Both the position numbers and the translations under genes were made by a program. Positions 1-5,866 of a DNA stretch of 20,345 bases are shown here, one piece after another. The stretch's first letter is position 1. Every line of letters begins with the position of its first letter. The notes beneath the pieces are model-generated. The model was given only the letters and a program-made list of their open reading frames with translations. It ran no database searches and was not told where the DNA came from. The stretch lies in the IMG/VR virus record IMGVR_UViG_3300010885_025146, positions 1 to 20,345 of that record. One strand, written 5' to 3'. The DNA is from a virus.

Positions 1-287
1 GCTTCCTTGGCGACTTCGCGAGGATATACATTAGCTCCGTCTATAGTACCGCTAAATAGACGGACATCTTCAATTAGTCGGTTCTGAGTAGTGAGAAAGA
101 GAACGTGGAAATGTTCTCTTTCTTCTTTTGCCAGCGTTAAAAGTAAATAGTCGGTAGTATGACTAGGAGTTATAAAAGTATTGCATGCATGAGTTTTTAA
201 AGATTGTCTTAGTAGTGTTAACGCATTATTTACAACACTATCTAAGTCTGATCTGTACTCTACAGCCGTTTCTTGTTTGATTTTCAT
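1..287 (-). CDS. radC: RadC-like JAB-domain protein, C-terminus cut by window edge
   Basis: This is an open frame reading leftward from an ATG at 285-287 with no stop before base 1, so only about 95 N-terminal codons are present. The translation contains EREHFHVLFLTTQNRLI and FSGTIDGANVYPREV, which match the conserved entry to the RadC/JAB (MPN+) domain. The family metal site (a downstream HNHPSG-type motif) would lie just beyond the window and cannot be checked. RadC proteins are common on phages and plasmids; despite the name, a direct repair role is not established. The gene follows two small leftward genes and is separated from them by a hairpin at 305-333. Assignment to the RadC family is firm; the function is not. 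Confidence 0.85.
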   Translation of the reverse strand, partial: MKIKQETAVEYRSDLDSVVNNALTLLRQSLKTHACNTFITPSHTTDYLLLTLAKEEREHFHVLFLTTQNRLIEDVRLFSGTIDGANVYPREVAKE

Positions 288-304
288 TGTGCTATTCCAA
301 AAGT

Positions 305-333
305 AAAGGCTTACAGGGATACTATAAGCCTTT
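305..333. terminator. Hairpin, possible bidirectional or attenuating terminator
   Basis: A perfect 9-bp inverted repeat, AAAGGCTTA (305-313) and TAAGCCTTT (325-333), encloses an 11-nt loop. On the + strand it runs into TTTTATTAATTAATT. On the - strand the run after the stem is the weaker ACTTTTGG. It sits between the 60-aa gene and the radC-like gene, both read leftward, so it could attenuate or process the leftward transcript before radC. Confidence 0.5.
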
Positions 334-346
334 TATTAATTAATTA

Positions 347-529
347 TTAATGCTTGTTAACTCTTTTATATGCTTGTAGATCTATAAAAGCTAAGATTCT
401 ACAATTTATAGAACGATATTTACGTTCTAAAGCTGGATAAGTTAAACCATTACGCTTATCCCTATGACGTAGTAAACAATCGTCATAAATAGGATAAGCG
501 AACAAGAATAGTAGTGTATGAGTTATCAT
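347..529 (-). CDS. Small hypothetical protein, 60 aa
   Basis: I do not recognise this protein. It begins MITHTLLFLFAYPIYDD and is rich in Tyr, Arg and Lys (RHRDKRNG, ERKYRS), with no clear membrane segment beyond a short hydrophobic start. The start lies 8 nt downstream of the stop of the 203-aa gene. The GGGGAA run that ends that upstream gene can act as its ribosome binding site, which argues for a translated downstream cistron rather than a chance ORF. Alone, a 60-codon frame in AT-rich DNA would be weak evidence. The spacing and shared direction with both neighbours raise it. Confidence 0.55.
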   Translation of the reverse strand: MITHTLLFLFAYPIYDDCLLRHRDKRNGLTYPALERKYRSINCRILAFIDLQAYKRVNKH

Positions 530-537
530 CTATTCCC

Positions 538-1149
538 CTATTCCCCTATTAGTAAAGCAGTGACTTCTTCATTAAATTCTACTCTTATCCCTACATCGTT
601 TAGACCTTCCGACAGCTTAGATAAGGGTTTGTGCCCTAAAAGCTCTAAGTTATCCCAGATGAAATTAACTTCGTCTGTATAGACTTCAAAGATTTTACTG
701 GTCTTAGTTGGTCGTTTAACACTATCAATTAATAATAAAATATTGCTGTTAAAATGTGCGGTTAACAACTCTTTCAAATTAGGTTTTACACCTTCGCCAT
801 GTTTTAACGCTAGTTTACCAGTCGATACATGTTTTAAATAATCACTAGTCGGTTTAGATTTAACTAACTCGACTAGTAATAGACTAATTAAATGCGCATA
901 GTCAACTAATATTAGGGTTTCTGGTAGTAGATGAAACCGAACTTCGGTTCTGCCTGTTAGACAGTCAAAGTTAACGACTTCAACGTCATTAGATAGCTTC
1001 CATCCTATTTCAAGGTTATTAGTCTTACCCATACCTTTGTTGTATGAGTCAAGAAGGTTTTTCACTGCTTGTGGTAAACCTTCATTATTTAAGATTTTAG
1101 TAGTTGTTTCAGTTATTTTATCAGTTATTTTATCAGTTATTTTTCTCAT
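538..1149 (-). CDS. Hypothetical protein, 203 aa, with N-terminal KITD repeat
   Basis: This is a protein of unknown function. After MR it opens with three tandem copies of a four-residue unit (KITD, KITD, KITE) encoded by three 12-nt direct repeats at 1108-1143. The rest is a mixed alpha/beta globular sequence with hydrophobic stretches such as TLILVDYAHLISLLLVELV (about residues 78-96) and NILLLIDSV, too polar overall to be a membrane protein. The start is set by TTGGAGAATTAAAAATG, with a GGAG 8 nt before the ATG. The gene heads a leftward cluster reaching radC. A long structured leader (1176-1247) and a TATAAT-containing promoter near 1289-1315 lie upstream, suggesting that expression is regulated. 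Confidence 0.85.
   Translation of the reverse strand: MRKITDKITDKITETTTKILNNEGLPQAVKNLLDSYNKGMGKTNNLEIGWKLSNDVEVVNFDCLTGRTEVRFHLLPETLILVDYAHLISLLLVELVKSKPTSDYLKHVSTGKLALKHGEGVKPNLKELLTAHFNSNILLLIDSVKRPTKTSKIFEVYTDEVNFIWDNLELLGHKPLSKLSEGLNDVGIRVEFNEEVTALLIGE
1108..1143 (-). repeat. Three tandem 12-nt repeats inside the 203-aa gene
   Basis: On the - strand AAAATAACTGAT occurs twice in a row and then a third time ending in GAA. Each unit is four codons, so gain or loss of a unit would keep the reading frame. The repeats give the KITD repeat at the N-terminus of the 203-aa protein. Confidence 0.9.
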
Positions 1150-1175
1150 TTTTAATTCTCCAATTTTGATTATAT

Positions 1176-1247
1176 GATAGTCGGATGACTATCTTAAAAG
1201 ACTCTAGTAATAAAGCCTTTTAAGATACTATCTAACAAGATAGTATC
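1176..1247 (-). promoter_or_regulatory. Structured leader with three competing hairpins
   Basis: Three perfect inverted repeats overlap in the leader of the 203-aa gene. In + coordinates the first is GATAGTC (1176-1182) with GACTATC (1187-1193). The second is TATCTTAAAAG (1190-1200) with CTTTTAAGATA (1217-1227). The third is GATACTATCT (1224-1233) with AGATAGTATC (1238-1247). The middle pairing shares four bases with each outer hairpin, so in RNA it would exclude both. This is the geometry of an RNA switch or attenuator. The same elements could instead be operator sites acting as DNA. The pairings are seen directly; the regulatory role is inferred. Confidence 0.6.
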
Positions 1248-1288
1248 AAGTCCATCCAAATTTTTAAAGAGTGTTTACTACAGTAGTT

Positions 1289-1315
1289 ATTATACATGCT
1301 TATAGTGTACGGCAA
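1289..1315 (-). promoter_or_regulatory. Putative leftward promoter
   Basis: On the - strand a perfect TATAAT (+ coordinates 1289-1294) lies 15 nt downstream of TTGCCG (1310-1315), a partial match to TTGACA. The 15-nt spacing is short. The 11-mer ATGTATAATAA around this -10 recurs exactly in the rightward promoter at 1868-1878, which supports both. Initiation here would give a leader of about 130 nt containing the hairpins at 1176-1247. Confidence 0.45.
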
Positions 1316-1356
1316 CATTTTATTTTAGTAGATTAACTATTTTTATTTATTTGTTG

Positions 1357-1418
1357 TTGGTCGGTTAGTCGGTTAGTCGGGTCGGTTAGTCGGGAAGTTG
1401 GTTAGTCGGGAAGTTGGT
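1357..1418 (+). repeat. G-rich tandem repeats (GGTTAGTCGG)
   Basis: The 10-mer GGTTAGTCGG begins at 1363, 1371, 1384 and 1400, and the 16-mer TTAGTCGGGAAGTTGG occurs twice back to back (1386-1401 and 1402-1417). The block is non-coding. It starts a strongly G/T-biased strand that continues to 1774. It could be a protein-binding array or part of an origin. Confidence 0.85.
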
Positions 1419-1479
1419 TTAGATACTTGCTTGGTATATCAGCGGCTTATAATATCTTTAGATTTATCAATGGGTTAAT

Positions 1480-1770
1480 AGGTGATTAGGTCGGTTTGTT
1501 GTGGGTTCTGTAGGTTTTGTTAATAAAATCAATGGGTTACGGTTTTGGCGGTTTGGGTGGGTTTGGGGATTGATCTGGAGGGATTGGCGTGTGGTGAGGC
1601 TTATCGGTGGTTTAGTGTGGCGGGGAGGGTTTTGGCGTGTGGTGGGGCCCTTATTAGTGTATGAGTCGCCAAGAATTTTTTGTGTGTATTAGTATGAGGA
1701 GTCGCTGAGGTTTTTTTTGTTTGTGTGGAGGAGGGAGTGTGGGAGGAGGGAGGGAACACGTCCTTGTGTT
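1480..1770 (+). other. Non-coding G/T-rich island with diverged internal duplications
   Basis: The + strand here is almost all G and T, unlike the AT-rich genes around it. It includes closely spaced G runs (GGGTGGGTTTGGGG near 1556, GGGGAGGG near 1622). TTGGCGTGTGGTG occurs at 1584-1596 and again at 1632-1644. A longer degenerate tandem pair covers about 1653-1687 and 1688-1728, both units holding ATTAGT, a GAGTCGC core and a T run. The short open frames through it encode only Gly/Trp/Arg/Val-rich strings, or their complement, and I do not take them as genes. Confidence 0.75.
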
Positions 1771-1774
1771 TTTG
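1711..1774 (+). repeat. Left arm of 64-bp perfect inverted repeat
   Basis: Bases 1711-1774, from eight T to TTTTTG, are the exact reverse complement of 20282-20345. The match stops at 1775/20281. On the other side it may be longer, because the right arm meets the window end. The arm lies in the G/T-rich island just upstream of the iteron-like repeats. Confidence 0.95.
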
Positions 1775-1776
1775 AC

Positions 1777-1817
1777 AAAGTGCATATACTACAATAAAGC
1801 GCATAACAAAGTGCATA
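1777..1817 (+). repeat. Three iteron-like direct repeats AAAG(T/C)GCATA
   Basis: AAAGTGCATA at 1777-1786, AAAGCGCATA at 1796-1805 and AAAGTGCATA at 1808-1817 are direct copies; the first and last extend to CAAAGTGCATA. They lie between the inverted-repeat arm and an AT-only-like tract (1820-1885) that ends in the promoter. Direct repeats followed by an AT-rich stretch are the usual layout of iteron origins, and also of repressor operators. Confidence 0.65.
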
Positions 1818-1848
1818 CAATAAAACTATAAAATAATTATTAATACTA

Positions 1849-1876
1849 TTGTATAAAACCAAAATTAATGTATAAT
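1849..1876 (+). promoter_or_regulatory. Putative rightward promoter for the 188-aa gene
   Basis: A perfect TATAAT (1871-1876) lies 16 nt downstream of TTGTAT (1849-1854), a weak -35. A start near 1883 would leave a leader of about 46 nt before the ATG at 1929, with GAGG at 1917-1920 as ribosome binding site. Another TTGACA at 1772-1777 overlaps the end of the inverted-repeat arm but has no good -10 at normal spacing. Confidence 0.6.
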
Positions 1877-1928
1877 AAACACATCGGATTATTTCAATTC
1901 GACTTTTATAAACTTTGAGGATATTAAA

Positions 1929-2495
1929 ATGAGTACAGAAACAGAAGTAAAAGTAGCTGCTCCACGAATCGTGACTATGGAAGACGGTACACAAGTTAAC
2001 TTTGGTAAATTAGCCAAACAAATCGCAGTAGTTGAAGACTCAACTATTACATTCAAGCTATTCAATGGTCGTTTGGTTACTTGGACAGTTGACACAGTAG
2101 GCTTAAACGAGTTTCAAAAAACAGTATTCTTATTCGGTCTAGTAGAAAAGATTAAATCTAATACTAGTTCTGTTAAAAACCTTGCAGAACTTGAAGTAGC
2201 TATTAAAAAGCAAATCGCACTACTAGAAGCTGGTCAGTTCTACACTCGTACTGGTAGTAATGGTATCTTGTTGTTAGATAACTTACAAAAAGCTTATGCT
2301 ACTGTTAAAGCACGTCAAGCAGGTTTTGAACATCTAGCTGATTTGGCTAACCCAGAAGCAGTAAAAGAAGTTCTAGCTCTTTTTGAAGGTTTCACTAGAG
2401 AACAAAAGACTTCTATTCGTAAAAACCGTGATGTTATCATTGTTAAAGCTACTTTAGACGCACAAGTTGCTAATGGTAGTGAAGAATTAGTCTAA
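1929..2495 (+). CDS. Conserved-looking phage protein of unknown function, 188 aa
   Basis: I recall similar early phage proteins that carry a PRIVTMEDGTQVNFGK-like start, but know no function for them. The protein is soluble, with no signal peptide or membrane segment. Residues 1-60 look beta-rich (ITFKLFNGRLVTWTVDTVG) and residues 70-188 mainly helical. It stands alone: a promoter directly upstream, GAGG 8 nt before the ATG, and a strong terminator 25 nt after the stop. Five of its seven Arg codons are CGT, whereas the rest of the window prefers AGA, a pattern usual for highly expressed genes. I infer an abundant, early-expressed protein, perhaps DNA-binding or host-directed; the role is unknown. 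Confidence 0.9.
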   Translation: MSTETEVKVAAPRIVTMEDGTQVNFGKLAKQIAVVEDSTITFKLFNGRLVTWTVDTVGLNEFQKTVFLFGLVEKIKSNTSSVKNLAELEVAIKKQIALLEAGQFYTRTGSNGILLLDNLQKAYATVKARQAGFEHLADLANPEAVKEVLALFEGFTREQKTSIRKNRDVIIVKATLDAQVANGSEELV

Positions 2496-2520
2496 GAATT
2501 AACTATTAGTTATTAAAAGA

Positions 2521-2550
2521 AAGGGCTTCTAGTAATAGACAGCCCTTTTT
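2521..2550. terminator. Strong intrinsic terminator between convergent genes
   Basis: AAGGGCT (2521-2527) pairs with AGCCCTT (2541-2547) across a 13-nt loop and is followed by a run of T (2546-2550). On the opposite strand the stem is followed by TCTTTT, so it can serve both the rightward 188-aa gene and the leftward operon that ends at 2565. Confidence 0.85.
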
Positions 2551-2564
2551 ATTGGTTTTTTTAA

Positions 2565-2759
2565 TTAATCTTCTTCATAACAAAATCTTGTAGAGTCTTC
2601 TTTCTTAACACTCATATAAGTTCGATACAACAAAACAAACTCCTTTTTACAGCCAAAACAACGATGTAAGGTTTCTACTACATCATCTTCTTCTATAGAA
2701 AATCTAGGGTCTGAACTTGTTGAAAAGTTGTCTTTATCTTTACAATAAGGGCATAGCAT
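2565..2759 (-). CDS. Small zinc-ribbon protein, 64 aa
   Basis: Two CxxC pairs, C3/C6 (LCPYCK) and C34/C37 (HRCFGCKK), are spaced as in a zinc ribbon, with a polar acidic loop between them. Such small ribbons bind nucleic acid or act as adaptor domains; no specific partner can be named. The start is supported by AGGAG 8 nt upstream of the ATG. It is the last gene of the leftward operon and ends 15 nt before the bidirectional terminator. The zinc-ribbon call comes from the cysteine pattern alone. Confidence 0.75.
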   Translation of the reverse strand: MLCPYCKDKDNFSTSSDPRFSIEEDDVVETLHRCFGCKKEFVLLYRTYMSVKKEDSTRFCYEED

Positions 2760-2781
2760 AAGGTAATCTCCTATTAGTTAG

Positions 2782-3210
2782 TTATTCGTATTCATAACAG
2801 CGAAGAGTTAATTCATCTAAGGTTATAGGTCTGGCGTATTTCCATTCAGAACGTTTACCTACAAAAGGATAATCATATTCATCTATATTGTACGATACTA
2901 TTTCATCAATAAAACGCTCATTAGGGGCTTCTAAGTTGTCTGAATAATCACTTACCCAACATAGAATAGGTTTGATAATATTGTCATACCAGTTAGAACC
3001 CTTACAAAAATTTTCACAGCTGATAAATGACTGTGATAGTGAGAGTTTTTCCCAACATTCATTTTCTTTCTTACGCCATAGATCATTATTCATTATCTTA
3101 AGGTTTATTCCACTTTCTTTTTCCACTACAACACAACCACTACCTAACCAAGTATAAAGTTCAGCTAGACTTTTAAAAGTATTATCTTGTTCTTTCATAT
3201 CTTTATTCAT
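2782..3210 (-). CDS. Hypothetical protein, 142 aa
   Basis: Not recognised. The protein is acidic and Trp/Tyr/Cys-rich (LWRKKENECWEKLSLSQSF, YDNIIKPILCWVSDY, FVGKRSEWKYARPITLDEL) with no membrane segment. The start has AGAGG 5 nt upstream; a second Met four codons in is possible. It lies between the zinc-ribbon gene and a pair of overlapping small genes, all read leftward. The compact aromatic composition resembles other small phage accessory proteins, but I see no motif that gives a function. Confidence 0.8.
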   Translation of the reverse strand: MNKDMKEQDNTFKSLAELYTWLGSGCVVVEKESGINLKIMNNDLWRKKENECWEKLSLSQSFISCENFCKGSNWYDNIIKPILCWVSDYSDNLEAPNERFIDEIVSYNIDEYDYPFVGKRSEWKYARPITLDELTLRCYEYE

Positions 3211-3262
3211 ATAAACCTCTTTTTAATGTACTGTGATTAATTAACTTTAAATGTGTATACCT

Positions 3263-3568
3263 TTAATAATAAATATGAATACTAAGAGCTTGTCTTTTAA
3301 TCATATTATAAGCTAAAAGAAACTCACACACTTCTTCTTCAGTTTTAAGTTTTTTAGGGTATCTTTCCTTACTATAAGGTAGGTTAGGTATAAGCATGTA
3401 ATCCTTCAGTTTACATAAGAAATATGTTTTATTCTTAAATCTAATATACCCGAAAATACTATTCTCTTTATCAGCTATAGCTAAAACGTCTTCTACGTCT
3501 GCTCCTTGTATTTGGTTAAGTATAGTAGATGTAAGTTTCTTTTTAGTTGTTATTAGTTCTATTTCCAT
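3263..3568 (-). CDS. Hypothetical protein, 101 aa
   Basis: Not recognised. It begins MEIELITTKKKLTS and alternates beta-like stretches (NSIFGYIRFKNKTYFLCKL) with a C-terminal helix (TEEEVCEFLLAYNMIKRQAL). Its start overlaps the last 26 nt of the upstream gene. AAAAGG 7 nt before the ATG provides a ribosome binding site, consistent with translational coupling. It resembles the neighbouring 95-aa protein in having a beta-rich core followed by a short helix, so the two could be related or interact; this is only an impression. Confidence 0.75.
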   Translation of the reverse strand: MEIELITTKKKLTSTILNQIQGADVEDVLAIADKENSIFGYIRFKNKTYFLCKLKDYMLIPNLPYSKERYPKKLKTEEEVCEFLLAYNMIKRQALSIHIYY

Positions 3569-3830
3569 TATTTAACCTTTTAGTACTTTCTACAAGTTCC
3601 ATAAATTGTTGTGCTTCTTCTAAAGTCTTGAAAAGATGGTTTAATACAGTTTCAGAACAATTTAGATATATTTTACCTATATACTTAAAACCTAAATCCT
3701 CCGCTAATAAGTTTTCCTCATTTACTACTACTTCAGCTCCTTTGGAAAGCTTTTTTACTGTTATATATGTGATAATCTCTGCATCTATAATAGCATACGT
3801 ATCAGGGCATGGTTGTACTCTTATAAACAT
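3543..3830 (-). CDS. Hypothetical protein, 95 aa
   Basis: Not recognised. The sequence is beta-rich at the start (CPDTYAIIDAEIITYITVKKL, GFKYIGKIYLNCSE) and ends in a helix (LFKTLEEAQQFMELVES) and a polar tail of Asn and Arg. The start is supported by AAAGGAAG upstream, a sequence that lies inside the end of the preceding 30-aa gene, whose stop overlaps this start by 10 nt. The overlaps on both sides mark it as part of a tightly coupled leftward operon. Confidence 0.78.
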   Translation of the reverse strand: MFIRVQPCPDTYAIIDAEIITYITVKKLSKGAEVVVNEENLLAEDLGFKYIGKIYLNCSETVLNHLFKTLEEAQQFMELVESTKRLNNGNRTNNN

Positions 3831-3913
3831 GCTAAACTTCCTTTACAAGTATTGAGTGCACCTTTCTTCAACCTTATTGTTATATACTCTTTACCTTCTG
3901 CTTCTACTATCAT
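3821..3913 (-). CDS. Very short gene, 30 aa, coupled to the UvrD-like helicase
   Basis: The ATG at 3911-3913 overlaps the TGA of the helicase gene as ATGA, and the TAA at 3821-3823 overlaps the start of the 95-aa gene by 10 nt, so the frame exactly fills the gap between two real genes. The product starts MIVEAEGKEYITIRLKKG and is a small, basic peptide with a beta-like front half and two Cys residues near its end. I know no family. It could be a functional microprotein or a translated spacer that keeps coupling between the helicase and the 95-aa gene. The overlaps are seen directly; translation is inferred. Confidence 0.6.
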   Translation of the reverse strand: MIVEAEGKEYITIRLKKGALNTCKGSLACL

Positions 3914-5358
3914 AAACCTACTCCTATTCTAATTTCTTCTGCTTCGTGTTTTAATTTATCAGAACAATGTATAACCTCTTCTATAATAGCAGGTAAGATA
4001 ACCTTATACTTTGCTCTTGTAACAGCTACATATAATAATTCTAAAGTTTGTCCAGTTAGCAGTAACTCAATATCACTAAAACCTTCTTTCTGATAGAAGA
4101 TATCATCATGAAGAGTTACTTCATTCCATTCTAAACCTTTAGCTTTATGCACCGTAGTTATAGTATAATCAGCTTGTTCAGGTCTATCTACAATGACAGA
4201 TTTTATTCTATTAATGTTCTTAGTTAAACCACCATCACCTAAAGTTCTAGTTAGTTTTATTAGACGAGCTAAGTTAGGCATATCTTCACTAGCTTCGTAT
4301 AATTCTACATAAGTTCTATATTGACTTAACTCTTTATTAGGGTATTTAACAGGTTCTTTAAACAATAAAGCAGATATATGATACATCTTACTCCATAACT
4401 CTTTTAAATCTCCGATAATAAATACTTTTTTACCTTCTGCTTCTGCTTCTAGTAGAAGGGTTAAGAAGGAGTTATTAGTTCTTACTAGTACAGCAGCGTT
4501 CTTCTTATTCCAGTCTAAAGGTTCTACAGCGGTTCCTATTATGTTTCTAGTATTACCAAGTATACTAGTTAACTTAGTAGCTTTATCAGCAATATCTTGA
4601 GTAAAGCGGAATGACTGTGTTAAGTAGGTTTCTTTAAAACTATCGCCTACTCTAGCCATAGCATTAATAGCACCACGCCATTCATAAATTGCTTGATATT
4701 CGTCACCTACTAGTATTATTTGTGCTTGTTGATTAAGTATAATACTTAGGATAACTGGCGAACTATCTTGTGCTTCATCAAGGTAAATTACATCGTAAGG
4801 TAGAATATGTTTTCTTAGTTGAAATAGTTTAAGATAAGTATCAGGTGTTATTTTACAAGGACGATCTTCATCACACATATTTTTCCAGTATTCTAGGATA
4901 TACTTTTTATCAATGTTAGGGTAATCGGCTTTTACAAAGTCTTCCAAACTATAAGAAGCACTTTGTGAAAAAGCTTTTATTACTTCTACTACTTCAACTC
5001 TTAGTTTTTTAAGGTCTGCTTTAATAGCTCCTGTTGTGTTATTAATAACATCATCTTTTATAACATCATCAAAAGAGTAGAAACCTTGTAGTTTCTTTTT
5101 AAACTTGTAGTTGATTATATCTCTATAAGCTAAAGAATGTATTGTTCTGCATTCTACATTAGAAGGGAACTTACTAGCTGCTTCATCAGCTATACTTTTA
5201 TTAAAGGCGATATAAAGAGAAGGTTTTTTAATCTCTTTAGCTACTTCTACTAGTGTTGTTGTTTTAGCCGCACCAGCAAAGGCTTTTACTACTAGGTTAT
5301 TACCTTGTTTTGCTAAGTCTACTATGTTTTGTTGTTCTTTGGTTCTTGTAAAAATCAT
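3910..5358 (-). CDS. UvrD/PcrA-like superfamily 1A DNA helicase, compact
   Basis: An ATP-dependent 3'-5' DNA unwinding enzyme is predicted. The SF1A motifs come in order: Q-motif-like EQQNIV (residues 8-13), Walker A AFAGAAKTTT (26-35, Lys32), DEAQD (194-198), VGDEYQAIYEWRGA (217-230), QSFRFT (248-253), TTVHKAKGLEW (401-411) and YVAVTRAK (443-450). At 482 residues it is much shorter than cellular UvrD (about 720), so the 1B/2B accessory domains are reduced. Walker A has Ala where most have Gly (AGAAKT for AGAGKT), a variant I believe also occurs in phage helicases. GGAG 6 nt before the ATG fixes the start, which overlaps the upstream stop as ATGA. It probably acts in replication restart, recombination or transcript removal. 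Confidence 0.93.
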   Translation of the reverse strand: MIFTRTKEQQNIVDLAKQGNNLVVKAFAGAAKTTTLVEVAKEIKKPSLYIAFNKSIADEAASKFPSNVECRTIHSLAYRDIINYKFKKKLQGFYSFDDVIKDDVINNTTGAIKADLKKLRVEVVEVIKAFSQSASYSLEDFVKADYPNIDKKYILEYWKNMCDEDRPCKITPDTYLKLFQLRKHILPYDVIYLDEAQDSSPVILSIILNQQAQIILVGDEYQAIYEWRGAINAMARVGDSFKETYLTQSFRFTQDIADKATKLTSILGNTRNIIGTAVEPLDWNKKNAAVLVRTNNSFLTLLLEAEAEGKKVFIIGDLKELWSKMYHISALLFKEPVKYPNKELSQYRTYVELYEASEDMPNLARLIKLTRTLGDGGLTKNINRIKSVIVDRPEQADYTITTVHKAKGLEWNEVTLHDDIFYQKEGFSDIELLLTGQTLELLYVAVTRAKYKVILPAIIEEVIHCSDKLKHEAEEIRIGVGL

Positions 5359-5576
5359 TTTCTGCTCCAGTCTTTAATCAAATCTTTTGGGATTGTATAA
5401 TTTATTCGCTGCATTTCATTTATTAAACTATCTTTTTGTAGATGGTCTATATAGTTATTGTATGTTAAGGTTCTTAAACATACATCTTTTCTTCCTTGCT
5501 CCTGTTCTCTAATCTCAGGCATATACTCTTCCTTAAAGGTTCTATCTACTTTTCGTTTGTTCCAGTAACAGATCAT
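5355..5576 (-). CDS. Hypothetical protein, 73 aa, upstream of the helicase
   Basis: Not recognised. It is a basic, polar protein (WNKRKVDRTFKEEY, EQEQGRKD, LIKDWSRK) with no membrane segment. I chose the ATG at 5574-5576 because GGAG lies 7 nt upstream and it overlaps the preceding stop as TGATG. A GTG one codon earlier (5579) is only 4 nt from the same GGAG. The end overlaps the helicase start as ATGA, so expression should be coupled to the helicase and a functional link is plausible. Confidence 0.72.
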   Translation of the reverse strand: MICYWNKRKVDRTFKEEYMPEIREQEQGRKDVCLRTLTYNNYIDHLQKDSLINEMQRINYTIPKDLIKDWSRK

Positions 5577-5866
5577 CACAATACTCCGTAACTATTGTCT
5601 AATTCAATGTAACTATTCTCTAATTGTACATTAGCATACTTCTTAGCTTCTACTAATTCAGCTTTAGAAGTAGATTTATTAAGAACTTGTAATACTTCAG
5701 TAATATAATTATCTCTAAATTGTATTTGCTCTCTTAGTCTTTCTTCTACTCTATCAGAACTTTTAACTTTTTTATTTTGTAAGTTATGTATAATACCAGA
5801 TACACTTTTAATTATATCTTCTTGTCTTTGTTTTGCTTCTATTACAAGTTTAGTTGGTTTTCTCAT
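5576..5866 (-). CDS. Hypothetical protein, 96 aa, probably coiled-coil
   Basis: Not recognised. Residues 8-85 are highly charged with regular hydrophobic positions (LVIEAKQRQEDIIKSVSGII, RVEERLREQIQFRDNYITEV), which suggests a long helical or coiled-coil protein. The start uses CGGAG 8 nt before the ATG and overlaps by one base the stop of the 40-aa gene as TAATG. The stop overlaps the next gene as TGATG. No function can be assigned beyond membership in the helicase operon. Confidence 0.8.
   Translation of the reverse strand: MRKPTKLVIEAKQRQEDIIKSVSGIIHNLQNKKVKSSDRVEERLREQIQFRDNYITEVLQVLNKSTSKAELVEAKKYANVQLENSYIELDNSYGVL

Noticed and set aside
1501-1692. Rightward 63-codon frame in the G/T-rich island
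   Set aside because: Its product is a Gly/Trp/Arg/Val string set by G/T bias, with internal repeats and no ribosome binding site.
1601-1994. Leftward frames complementary to the G/T island and to the start of the 188-aa gene
   Set aside because: They owe their length to the C/A-rich strand, lie over repeats and the promoter, and run against the well-supported 188-aa gene.
1889-2095. Leftward 68-codon frame
   Set aside because: It is antisense to the 188-aa gene and has no independent support.
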